A DNA stretch of 64,000 nucleotides from Myxococcaceae bacterium (GTDB lineage: Bacteria > Myxococcota_A > Polyangia > Polyangiales > Ga0077539). The position numbers and the translations under genes were made by a program. This document shows, one piece after another, positions 9,183 through 16,712 of this stretch. The stretch spans positions 54,968 through 118,967 of the forward strand of contig SCUS01000136.1 of NCBI GenBank assembly GCA_004297725.1. The letters are read 5' to 3'. The notes beneath the pieces were generated by a model, which was not told where the DNA came from, did not search any database, and saw only the letters and a list, made by a program, of their open reading frames with translations. How positions within the stretch are numbered: the stretch's first letter is position 1; each line of letters opens with the position of its first letter.

Positions 9183-10357
9183 GCTCCCACCTTGGGCAGC
9201 AGCTGCCCCGCGATCACCAGCCGCTGAATCTCCGTGGTGCCCTCGTAGATCCGAAGCGCCCTGATCTCCCGATACAGCCGCTCTACCGCCACGCCTCGCA
9301 CCACGCCCGTACCGCCGTGAAGCTGCACCGCGCGGTCGATCACCCGCTGCGCCGCCTCGGTGGCGAACATCTTCCCCATGCTGGCCTCGAGCGTCACCCG
9401 GGGGGCGCCCTGGTCCTTCGCCCACGCGGCGCGAAACACCAGCAGGCGCGCGGCGTCGAGCTCCGTCGCCATGTCCGCCAGATAGCCTTGCACCGTCTGG
9501 AACTCCGCGATGGCCTTGCCGAACTGCCGCCGCTTCGTCACCCGGTCGAGGGACTCGTCGAGCGCCCGCCGCGCCATGCCCAGCGAGGCCGCGCCGACGG
9601 TGCTGCGAAACGCGTCCAGCGTGCTCATCGCGATGCGAAACCCGTCGCCCACGGCGCCGAGCCTGCGGTCGTCGCTCACGCGACACCCCTCGAAGGCGAT
9701 GGTGCCAATGGGGTGGGCGGCCATCATGGGAATCGATCCCTTGAAGACGAAGCCCGGGTCGCTCGGGCGCACCAGGAAGGCGGTGATCCCGCGCCGACCC
9801 TTCGAGGGATCGGCGTTGGCGAACACCACGTAGTGCCCCGCCAGGCCCGCGTTGGAGATGAAGGTCTTCTCCCCATCCAACACCCAGCCCTCCCCGTCGC
9901 GGCGAGCCACCGTGGAGAGCGACGACACGTCCGTCCCCGCCTCGGGCTCGGTGATCGCGAAGGCCGCCAGGGACTCTCCCCGCAGCACCGCCGGGAGGTA
10001 CTCCTCCTGCTGCGCCACCGTCCCCGCCAGCACGATGGGGTAGCTCCCCAATCCCTGCATCGCGAAGACCGTGTCGAGCAGCCCGCTGCCCCAGCCGAGC
10101 GCCTCGCGCACGAGGCACACCGCCCGCACGTCGATGGCGTCGGGGTCGCGCGCGGGGAGTCCCCCCACGCTCGCAGGAACACACGCCCTCAGGAGCCCCG
10201 CCTCCGCCAGTCGCCTCGCGACGGCGTGGGCGTCCTCCTGCTCCTCGGGCCAGTCCTCCATCGCCAGCGTCCGCGCCGCCTCGGCCAGCGGCGCGTGCCA
10301 CGGATCGAAGAAGAACGTCAGGTCATCGCTGCTCGGCGCGCACGCTCGTCTGTTCAT
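9179..10357 (-). CDS. Acyl-CoA dehydrogenase family protein
   Basis: This is a full-length flavoprotein of 392 residues. It has the FAD/substrate signatures FAITEPEAGTDVSSLS and GWVLDGEKTFISNAG, the ETF-side segment RRQFGKAIAEFQTVQ and the C-terminal RIYEGTTEIQRLVIAGQLL. Glu372 of YEG is where medium-chain dehydrogenases keep their catalytic base. It oxidises an acyl-CoA alpha/beta bond and passes electrons to ETF. It sits between the enoyl-CoA hydratase and the ligase in one operon, with a 22-base gap upstream and a 4-base overlap downstream, so it probably acts on the ring-cleaved or reduced aryl-CoA intermediate. Confidence 0.9.
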   Translation of the reverse strand: MNRRACAPSSDDLTFFFDPWHAPLAEAARTLAMEDWPEEQEDAHAVARRLAEAGLLRACVPASVGGLPARDPDAIDVRAVCLVREALGWGSGLLDTVFAMQGLGSYPIVLAGTVAQQEEYLPAVLRGESLAAFAITEPEAGTDVSSLSTVARRDGEGWVLDGEKTFISNAGLAGHYVVFANADPSKGRRGITAFLVRPSDPGFVFKGSIPMMAAHPIGTIAFEGCRVSDDRRLGAVGDGFRIAMSTLDAFRSTVGAASLGMARRALDESLDRVTKRRQFGKAIAEFQTVQGYLADMATELDAARLLVFRAAWAKDQGAPRVTLEASMGKMFATEAAQRVIDRAVQLHGGTGVVRGVAVERLYREIRALRIYEGTTEIQRLVIAGQLLPKVGA

Positions 10358-10379
10358 TGGACAACCTCTCCCCGACCGG

Positions 10380-11204
10380 TCACTTCTCCCGCGAGGGCTC
10401 CGGCGCGCCCTGGAACCTCGGCGCCCGCTTCGCCACCAGCGCCTCGTAGGCCTCGCGGAAGTCAGGGTGCGCCATGCAGATCGCCTGCGCCTGCGCCTCC
10501 GCCTCGATGGCCTCGTCGAGCCCCATGGTCGACTCCGCCTCGATCATCTGCTTGGTCATGGCGTGCGCGAAGGCCGGGCCGTCGCTCATCCGCAGCGCCA
10601 TCGCCGTCGCGGTCGGGAGCACCTCGGCCTTCGACACCACCCGGTTGGCCAGCCCGATGCGATAGGCCTCCGTGGCGTCGATGAGGTCACCCGAGAACAG
10701 CAGCTCCGAGGCGCGACCGAGGCCCACCACCCTCGGCAGCAGGTAGGCCGCGCCCATGTCCGCGCCGGAGAGCCCCACCTTCGGGAACACGAAGCCGAAG
10801 CGCGCGTCTTCGGACACGATGCGCAGGTCGCACGCGAGCGCGATGACCGCCCCGGCCCCGACGGCCACGCCGTTGACCGCCGCGATCACCGGCCGCCGCA
10901 CCCGGCGAATCGCGCGGATCAGCGCCCCGGTGATGCGAGTGAACTCCAGCAGTCCGGCCATGTCGCGCTGAAACAGCCTGGCGATGATGTCCTGCCGGTC
11001 GCCCCCGGAGCAGAACCCGGTGCCCTCGCCGGTGATCACCAGCGAGCGCACCTCGGGGTGGCGCTCCAGCGCCGGGAAGAAGGCCCCGAGCTCGAGGTAG
11101 CTCTCGAAGGTCAGGGAGTTGAGCCGCTGCGGACGGTCGAGGGTGATGGTCCCCACGCCGTTCTCGAGGGCGAAACGAAAGGTCTTCGGAGACAGGTCAC
11201 TCAT
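10380..11204 (-). CDS. Enoyl-CoA hydratase family protein
   Basis: The 274-residue crotonase has the oxyanion loops GEGTGFCSGGDRQDI and NGVAVGAGAVIALACDLRIV, then FGFVFPKVGLSGADMGAAY. At the usual PE(I/V) position the sequence reads PKV, so one of the two classical hydratase glutamates appears to be Lys, while the second region (RASELLFSGDLI) keeps its Glu. This could mean a modified reaction such as isomerisation, ring hydrolysis or lyase chemistry, but that is an inference. It lies 3 bases after the RidA gene in the same operon. Confidence 0.85.
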   Translation of the reverse strand: MSDLSPKTFRFALENGVGTITLDRPQRLNSLTFESYLELGAFFPALERHPEVRSLVITGEGTGFCSGGDRQDIIARLFQRDMAGLLEFTRITGALIRAIRRVRRPVIAAVNGVAVGAGAVIALACDLRIVSEDARFGFVFPKVGLSGADMGAAYLLPRVVGLGRASELLFSGDLIDATEAYRIGLANRVVSKAEVLPTATAMALRMSDGPAFAHAMTKQMIEAESTMGLDEAIEAEAQAQAICMAHPDFREAYEALVAKRAPRFQGAPEPSREK

Positions 11205-11207
11205 GGC

Positions 11208-11618
11208 TCAACTCTTCCCTTCACCGATGTGCGCAATGGCCTCGATCTCCACCATCGCCCAGGGCTCGACCAGCGCCGTCACCCCCACCAGCGCCATCGC
11301 CGGGAAGTGCTTGCCCAGCCGCGCCCGCCAGCACCCTCCGACGGCCCGCAGGCTGCCGCGGTAGGCCTCGATGTCCGTCACGTAGACGGTCATCTTCACG
11401 AGGTCGGTGGGCGCGCCTCCCGCGGCCTCGACCACGGCCACCACGTTGGCCAGCGCCTGATCGAATTGATCCACGAAGCCGGTGGAGACCGCCCGCTGCT
11501 GGCCGTCCCAGCCGATCTGCCCGCCTACGTACACCGTGCGCCCCGCGCCGCACGCGACCCCGTTGGTATATCCCTTGGCCGGGGTCCACCCCGCCGGGAG
11601 AATCGCCTCTCCGCTCAC
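11208..11618 (-). CDS. RidA/YjgF/UK114 family protein
   Basis: A GTG start overlaps the SDR stop codon as GTGA, giving 136 residues with no need for the longer open frame. RidA features are the start PAGWTPAKGYTNGVACGAGR, the strand TVYVGGQIGWDG, the helix QFDQALANVVAVVEAAGG and the C-terminal ALVGVTALVEPWAMVEIEA. The canonical active-site Arg (usually CxxR near the end) is not present, since the segment reads TALVEPWAM. The protein may therefore be a non-deaminase RidA relative. RidA members recur in 2-aminobenzoyl-CoA type operons, where an enamine/imine product would need hydrolysis. Confidence 0.85.
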   Translation of the reverse strand: MSGEAILPAGWTPAKGYTNGVACGAGRTVYVGGQIGWDGQQRAVSTGFVDQFDQALANVVAVVEAAGGAPTDLVKMTVYVTDIEAYRGSLRAVGGCWRARLGKHFPAMALVGVTALVEPWAMVEIEAIAHIGEGKS

Positions 11619-12364
11619 GCCGACTGCCCTCCATCCAATGCGATGCACTGCCCGGTGATGCCTCGCGCCTCGTGCGGGAGGAAGCTCCACACCACGTGCG
11701 CGACCTCCTCCGGGGTCATCATCCGCTTCTGCGGTGAGAGCGCCGCCAGGGCCTCCCTCCCGTCGCGCCCGGTGGCCCTCGCGATGTTGCCCGCCGCGCG
11801 CTCGCTCATCGCCGTGTCGACGAAGCCCGGGCACACCGCGTTGACCGTCACCCCGGTGCGGGCGAACTCCACCGCGAGCGCCCGGGTGAGCCCCACCAGG
11901 GCGTGCTTGCTGGCGCAGTAGGCGCTCGTATAGGCGTACCCGCGCAGGCCGGCGTTGCTGGCGATGTTGACCACGCGCCCGGGGCCGCGCCTGGCCATCT
12001 CGGGCATCAGCGCGCGGCAGAGCGAGAAGGCGGCGGTGACGTTGAGGGCCATCGTGCGGTCCCAGATGGCGTCGTCGGTGCGGGCGAGGGGAGCGCTCTC
12101 CGCGAGCCCGGCGTTGTTCACCAGCACCGCGATGGGGCCGACCTCGCGCTCGACCGTGCGGACGAGCACCTCCGCGGCCGATCGGTCGGAGAGGTCGGCG
12201 GGGATGGCCACGCCCGCGATGTCGCTGGCGACGGCGTCGAGCGCCGCGACGTCACGCCCGGAGACGACGACGTGGAGACCGGCCGCCGAGAGGCGCCGCG
12301 CGATGGCCTCCCCGATGCCGCGACCGCCGCCGGTGACGAGTGCAACTGCGCGATGGAGTTCCAT
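11615..12364 (-). CDS. SDR family NAD(P)-dependent oxidoreductase
   Basis: The 249-residue classical short-chain dehydrogenase has the TGGGRGIG dinucleotide-binding motif, NNAG, a catalytic serine in VVNIASNAG and YxxxK as YCASK, followed by VNAVCPGFVDT and a C-terminal GQCIALDGGQSA. It is probably a 3-hydroxyacyl-CoA or hydroxy-intermediate dehydrogenase. It is the first gene of the five-gene CoA operon (SDR, RidA, hydratase, dehydrogenase, ligase), and every junction is overlapping or within 22 bases. Confidence 0.9.
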   Translation of the reverse strand: MELHRAVALVTGGGRGIGEAIARRLSAAGLHVVVSGRDVAALDAVASDIAGVAIPADLSDRSAAEVLVRTVEREVGPIAVLVNNAGLAESAPLARTDDAIWDRTMALNVTAAFSLCRALMPEMARRGPGRVVNIASNAGLRGYAYTSAYCASKHALVGLTRALAVEFARTGVTVNAVCPGFVDTAMSERAAGNIARATGRDGREALAALSPQKRMMTPEEVAHVVWSFLPHEARGITGQCIALDGGQSA

Positions 12365-12383
12365 GAAGGTGGAACCGTTGGTA

Positions 12384-13325
12384 TCACACCACCATGCGCC
12401 AGCAGCGGTGCACCGTCTTGTTGCGGTAGTCGTCCGGAACCGTCTGCGCCGTGACCTCCTCGCAGGCCCTCAGCCGCAGCCCCCCGAGCTCGGGGACGAA
12501 GCGCTGATGGTGCGTGGTGAAGTACAGCACCGCCCCGGGGACCAGCACCGCCAGCGTCTCGTCCAGCAGGCCCCGGTAGTCGCGAGAGAGGTCCATCTCG
12601 TCGGCCTCGCCCGACGGGCTCGCTGGGAGAAACGACGGCGCGTCCAGCACCGCGAGCTCCCAGCTCCGTCGCTTCGTCTTCGCCTCGACGAGAAACTTCC
12701 GGGCGTCCGCCCGCACGGTCCAGTGCTCGGGCCGGTCGACCGCGTTGAGCACCAGGTTCTTCCTGGCGCGGGCGAGGTACTTGCCCGACAGGTCGACGGT
12801 GTCGCTCGACATCGCGCCGCCCATCGCCGCCGCGACGGTGAAGGTCCCGGTGGTGCCGTAGAGGTTGAGGAAGCGCTTGCCCGCGGCCTCCGAGCGCACC
12901 CGCTGCCGGGTCTCCCGGTGGTCCGCCCCGAGGCCCGTCTCCGGGTCGTCGTCGAGCACCACCTCGAAGAGCATCCCGTACTCCCGCACCTCCAGCCTCG
13001 TCCCTCCGCTCTCGGCCTTCGAGCGCGCCCACTTGTCACGGGCGTGCACCCGCTCTCTCGGGACGCCCATCGCGGTCGCCACGCCCTCGGCCAGCGCTTC
13101 GACATAGCCCGGCACCACGGCGGTCTGCTCCCGGGCGTACTCGCCCACCAGCAGGTGGCCCTCGTACCAGTCGACCACCGCGCGCACCTCGGGGATGTCC
13201 CGGTCGTAGAGCCGGTAGGCCCCGATGGCCTTCGACTCCATCTTCTTCGAGAGCACCCGGTGGTTCTTCTTCACCCGGTTGCCCAGCATCTCGCCGTGGC
13301 GCCGTACGTCCTCTGGTCCCAGCAT
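12384..13325 (-). CDS. RlmK/RlmI-like SAM-dependent RNA methyltransferase
   Basis: The 313-residue protein has an N-terminal segment NRVKKNHRVLSKKMESKAI followed by YRLYDRDIPEVRAVVDWYEG, very close to the start of the RlmK (C-terminal) half of E. coli RlmL, the 23S rRNA m7G2069 enzyme. The Rossmann motif I is FLNLYGTTGTFTVAAAMGG, and motif IV reads LDAPSF where relatives have LDPPSF. The Pro to Ala change is conservative but worth noting. Target choice is inferred. A paralogous domain forms the C-terminal half of the fusion at 56.3-58.0 kb. Confidence 0.8.
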   Translation of the reverse strand: MLGPEDVRRHGEMLGNRVKKNHRVLSKKMESKAIGAYRLYDRDIPEVRAVVDWYEGHLLVGEYAREQTAVVPGYVEALAEGVATAMGVPRERVHARDKWARSKAESGGTRLEVREYGMLFEVVLDDDPETGLGADHRETRQRVRSEAAGKRFLNLYGTTGTFTVAAAMGGAMSSDTVDLSGKYLARARKNLVLNAVDRPEHWTVRADARKFLVEAKTKRRSWELAVLDAPSFLPASPSGEADEMDLSRDYRGLLDETLAVLVPGAVLYFTTHHQRFVPELGGLRLRACEEVTAQTVPDDYRNKTVHRCWRMVV

Positions 13326-13349
13326 CGTCTCGTTTCCTCTGCCGCCTCG

Positions 13350-13886
13350 TTAGGGTTCCGACGCCGACCGGACCACCCGCACCCGCCGCCGTGCCGCCTC
13401 CAGCACCGGGACCATCGCCCGCTGCGCCTCGGCGTCATCGACGATCACCACCTCGTCGAGCTCGTCGCTCTCCGCGATGCCCTGGAGAAACCATCGCATC
13501 GCGTCGCCCGCCGACGCCCTCCCGTTGCTGCGCCCCGGCAGCGAGAGCGCCACCGAGCGCAGCCGGAGCCCGCCGAGGGTGGCCAGCATGCGGGCCGTCA
13601 CCCGCTCCGCCGCCGCCGCGTCGAAGTCCGCCGAGAGCCCTTCGCCGAACAGGATGAGCTTCTCGAAGGGCAGCCTCGGGCGCCCAGGAACCAGGGTTAC
13701 CTCATCGGGTAATCCGGTGACCCTTCCCCCGACGAGGAGCCGGGAGAGCGAGCCGCAGAGGCGCCAGTCGCAGAGCCCGGCGGCCCCCTTGAGCGGGCGC
13801 TCGTCCTCGAAGAAGGGCAGCGCCAGGACCTCCAGGCGGAGCTGGTCGATGCGCGCGAGGTCGAGGGGGACGAAGCGCACCTCCAT
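13350..13886 (-). CDS. Stand-alone M17 leucyl aminopeptidase N-terminal-like domain
   Basis: The 178-residue protein resembles only the N-terminal, macro-like domain of M17 leucyl aminopeptidases. It has LPFFEDERPLKGAAGLCDW near the start, then FEKLILFGEGLS and a C-terminal alpha/beta segment ending VVIVDDAEAQRAMVPV. The catalytic zinc domain is absent and the ORF is intact, so this is a free-standing domain rather than a truncated enzyme. Its function is unknown. It lies between the methyltransferase and nusB with 12-24 base gaps, so it may be transcribed with them. Confidence 0.6.
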   Translation of the reverse strand: MEVRFVPLDLARIDQLRLEVLALPFFEDERPLKGAAGLCDWRLCGSLSRLLVGGRVTGLPDEVTLVPGRPRLPFEKLILFGEGLSADFDAAAAERVTARMLATLGGLRLRSVALSLPGRSNGRASAGDAMRWFLQGIAESDELDEVVIVDDAEAQRAMVPVLEAARRRVRVVRSASEP

Positions 13887-13897
13887 GGCGGTTCAGC

Positions 13898-14392
13898 CTA
13901 TCCGCGAGGCGCGAGCTTGCCCTGGAGCGTTGCGAGCTTGTCGAGCGTGCCGTTGACGAAGGCCGCCGAGTCTTCGGTGCCGAAGCGCTTCGCCATCTCG
14001 ATGGCCTCGTCGATGGCCACCTCCGGCGGAACATCCCCGAACACCATCTCCCAGGTCGCCATGCGCAGCACGTTGCGGTCGACCCTCGCCATGCGCTCGA
14101 TGCGCCAGTTGGGGTTCGCCGCCCGGATCATCGGGTCGATCTCCGCCCACTTCGCCACCACGCCCCGCACCAGCGCGTCGCCGTAGGGCCGCCCCGGCGC
14201 CGGGCCCTCGAGGTGCGCCCAGTAGTTTCGCAGGGCGTCGTCGACGAAGCCGTCGGACTGCTCGCCCGCCGCGTCGATGGCGTAGAGCACCTGCACCGCC
14301 GCCTCGCGCGCCTGGCGCCGCAGCCCGTTGTCGTCGTGCTGGGGCTTCGGGGCCTTCGGAGCCTTCGGGGGCTTGGAGTCTCTAGAAGCCAT
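13898..14392 (-). CDS. nusB: Transcription antitermination factor NusB
   Basis: The 164-residue protein has a Lys/Pro/Ala-rich tail of about 20 residues, then the NusB fold: RRQAREAAVQVLYAID, followed by RIERMARVDRNVLRMATWEM and VAIDEAIEMAKRFGTEDSAAFVNGTLDKL. NusB joins NusE (S10) on boxA RNA to form the antitermination complex for rRNA transcription. Its start lies inside the end of ribH (11-base overlap), the conserved ribH-nusB pairing found in many bacteria. Confidence 0.95.
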   Translation of the reverse strand: MASRDSKPPKAPKAPKPQHDDNGLRRQAREAAVQVLYAIDAAGEQSDGFVDDALRNYWAHLEGPAPGRPYGDALVRGVVAKWAEIDPMIRAANPNWRIERMARVDRNVLRMATWEMVFGDVPPEVAIDEAIEMAKRFGTEDSAAFVNGTLDKLATLQGKLAPRG

Positions 14393-14858
14393 CGGCCTTG
14401 AGCGCCCGCTGGAGGTTGGCCATCTCGATCGCGCTCGACGCGGCCTCCCAGCCCTTGTTGCCCGCCTTGGTGCCGGCGCGCTCGACGGCCTGCTCGATGG
14501 TGTCCACCGTCAGCACCCCGAAGGTCACCGGGACGCCCGTCGCCATCGACACCTGCGCCAGGCCCTTGGTGACCTCGCCGGCCACGTAGTCGAAGTGCGG
14601 CGTGCTCCCGCGGATCACCGCGCCCAGCGCCACGACCGCGTCGAAGCGGCCGCTGCGGGCGAGCGTCTGGCAGATCAGCGGCAGCTCCCAGGCGCCGGGG
14701 GCGCGCACCAGGGTGATGTCCTCGCCGCCGTGGCGCTTCACGCAGTCCGTGGCGCCCTCGACCAGGCGGTCGACGATGAAATGGTTGAAGCGGCTCGCCA
14801 GCAGCGCGACGCGGAGCCCGCGGGCAACCAGGTCGGCCTCGATGATTTTTACGTCCAT
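14382..14858 (-). CDS. ribH: 6,7-dimethyl-8-ribityllumazine synthase
   Basis: The ATG at 14858 gives 158 residues. Lumazine synthase motifs are ALLASRFNHFIVDRLVEGA, LVRAPGAWELPL, ALGAVIRGSTPHFDYVA with the catalytic His, and FGVLTVDTIEQAVERAG. It condenses 5-amino-6-ribitylamino-uracil with 3,4-dihydroxy-2-butanone 4-phosphate, the penultimate riboflavin step, in an icosahedral or pentameric assembly. The open frame continues 60 bases upstream, but homology starts here. In many relatives ribH directly follows ribBA; here the two are separated by 2.6 kb. Confidence 0.95.
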   Translation of the reverse strand: MDVKIIEADLVARGLRVALLASRFNHFIVDRLVEGATDCVKRHGGEDITLVRAPGAWELPLICQTLARSGRFDAVVALGAVIRGSTPHFDYVAGEVTKGLAQVSMATGVPVTFGVLTVDTIEQAVERAGTKAGNKGWEAASSAIEMANLQRALKADGF

Positions 14859-15012
14859 GGGTATTCCGTGGGAAGGCGACGGAGGCGGTACATCCCACCA
14901 AGGCAGGCACCCGGTCAACCCGGTAGGTGCGGTCGGAGATGGCCGCAGGGCCTCCGGGGAGGGTCCGCGATTGTCGGGCGCGCGCTCCCGGTCGCGGCGC
15001 TAAGGTGCCTGC

Positions 15013-15834
15013 GTGAGCGAGCGATCGATTCCGCGCGACGCCCTCGGGCTTGGCCTGCGGCCCGCGCACTACCCCTACCTCTTCGAGCACTGGCCCGAGG
15101 TCGGGTACTTCGAGGTCATCAGCGAGAACTTCCTCGGTGACGCGCCGCCGCCCCGGGCGCGCCTGGCCGCGGTGAGCGCCCGCTACCCCGTGGTGCTCCA
15201 CGGCGTCGGGCTCAACCTCCTGGGCCACGCCGAGCTCGACGACGACTACCTCGACTCGCTCTGCCGCCTCGCCGACCGGGTCGACGCGCCCTTCGTGACC
15301 GACCACCTCTGCTGGACCGGAGCGCACGGCGTCTCCCACCACGACCTGCTCCCCGTGCCCTACGTGCCCGAGCTGGTCGAGCTGGCCGCCGAGCGCGCCT
15401 ACCGGGTGCAGCGCCGGCTGGGGCGCCCCTTCGGCATCGAGAACCTCTCCAGCTACGTGGGCTTCCGCCGCTCGACGATGACCGAGTGGGACTTCTACGC
15501 GGCGGTGGTCCGCGAGTCGGGGTGCTGGTTCATGCTCGACGTGAACAACATCTACGTGTCGAGCCAGAACCACGGCTTCGACCCGCTGGAGTACCTGCGC
15601 GCCATCGACTTCTCCCGCGTGCTCCAGGTGCACCTCGCGGGGCACACCCGCGAGCCCGACGGGACCCTCGTGGACACCCACGACCACCCGGTGTCGAGCG
15701 CGGTCTGGTCGCTCTACGCGCAGGCCTGGAAGCAGGGCGGCCCCTTCCCCACGCTGCTGGAGTGGGACGAGCGCGTTCCGCCGATGCCCGAGGTGCTCGC
15801 GGAGCTGGCGAAGGCGAAGGGGGCGCGAGCGTGA
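15013..15834 (+). CDS. DUF692 multinuclear non-heme iron oxygenase (MNIO; MbnB/TglH/BufB-like)
   Basis: The 273-residue TIM-barrel protein starts at GTG and keeps all recognised DUF692 metal-site and barrel motifs: HYPYLFEHWPEVGYFEVISE, VVLHGVGLNLLG, VTDHLCW, HHDLLPVPYV, GIENLSSYVGF, LDVNNIYVSSQNHGFDP, VHLAGH, VDTHDHPV and LLEWDERVPP. MNIO enzymes use a two- or three-iron centre to modify cysteine residues in ribosomally made peptides (methanobactin, 3-thiaglutamate and bufferin pathways). It is translationally coupled to a DUF2063 partner. No small precursor gene lies upstream, but a Cys-rich lipoprotein gene converges downstream. Catalytic competence is inferred from motif conservation. Confidence 0.92.
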   Translation: MSERSIPRDALGLGLRPAHYPYLFEHWPEVGYFEVISENFLGDAPPPRARLAAVSARYPVVLHGVGLNLLGHAELDDDYLDSLCRLADRVDAPFVTDHLCWTGAHGVSHHDLLPVPYVPELVELAAERAYRVQRRLGRPFGIENLSSYVGFRRSTMTEWDFYAAVVRESGCWFMLDVNNIYVSSQNHGFDPLEYLRAIDFSRVLQVHLAGHTREPDGTLVDTHDHPVSSAVWSLYAQAWKQGGPFPTLLEWDERVPPMPEVLAELAKAKGARA

Positions 15835-16712
15835 GGGCAGGCCTCGCCCCCGAGTGGCTCGCGGCGCTCCAGTCAGGCTTCGGCGCCGTGCTGCGCACCC
15901 CCCTCGACCGCAGCACCGGAACCCTCCGAGCGACCCTCTCTGCCTACGATCCCGGCACGCTCGGGGAGATCCTCGACGGGCCGCACGGGCGCGCGGCCGA
16001 GCACCTGGCGGTCTACAACCGTCAGTACTGGTTTCGTCTCTTCGGGGTGTTCCAGACGGCCTTTCCGCTCACCTCGCGGCTCTTCGGTCACTGGCACTTC
16101 AACGGCCATGTGACGCGCTTCCTCCTCGCGCACCCGCCCGGCCACTGGGACCTCGACCGCGCCCCGGACGGCTTCGAGGCCTTCCTGGCCGATGCGATCG
16201 GCGACGCGGCCCATCGCGAGGCCCTGCTCGACGCCGCCCGCCTCGACGTGACCTGGCGCGCCCTCTTCCGAGCGCCCTCGACGGCGCCCTTCCGGCCCCG
16301 CGCCGAGGACGCGCCCCGGCTGCTCGACTCCCGCCTCGTGCCCTCACCCTCCGTGGCGGTGGTGGTCGATCGCTGGGCCCTGCTGGAGCTGAAGTCCTCC
16401 CTCGCTGGGAGCGGCGGAGAGTCGGCCGTCCCTCTGCCCTCGGCCCTGGAGGAGCCCCGCTGCTGGGCGCTGGCGAGGGAGGCCGGGGGCATCCGTCACC
16501 TCGCGCTGGCGCCGCGCGAGGCAGAACTCCTGCTGCTGCTGCGCCGCCACACGATCCGCGACGCGCTCGCGGCGCTGGAGTCGGCGTGCCCGGAGCCCGA
16601 GCGCGCGGCGCTACCCGAGCAGGCGCAGCGGTGGCTGGCGCGGAGCGTCGAGCGCGGATTCTGGGCGGGGCTGACGAGCGAGGGAGAGGGTCAGGGAACG
16701 ACGCAGGTGTAG
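15831..16712 (+). CDS. DUF2063 family MNIO partner protein (BufC/TglI/MbnC-type)
   Basis: A GTG start overlaps the MNIO stop codon as GTGA, giving 293 residues. The N-terminal ~110 residues form the DUF2063 helical domain (AEHLAVYNRQYWFRLFGVFQ, TAFPLTSRLFG, HFNGHVTRFLLAHPP), followed by a less conserved C-terminal domain. DUF2063 proteins pair with DUF692 oxygenases and bind or present the precursor peptide. Strict overlap with the oxygenase gene fits a stable two-protein complex. The last 22 bases overlap the end of the convergent lipoprotein gene, which is the only candidate substrate in the locus. Confidence 0.88.
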   Translation: MRAGLAPEWLAALQSGFGAVLRTPLDRSTGTLRATLSAYDPGTLGEILDGPHGRAAEHLAVYNRQYWFRLFGVFQTAFPLTSRLFGHWHFNGHVTRFLLAHPPGHWDLDRAPDGFEAFLADAIGDAAHREALLDAARLDVTWRALFRAPSTAPFRPRAEDAPRLLDSRLVPSPSVAVVVDRWALLELKSSLAGSGGESAVPLPSALEEPRCWALAREAGGIRHLALAPREAELLLLLRRHTIRDALAALESACPEPERAALPEQAQRWLARSVERGFWAGLTSEGEGQGTTQV

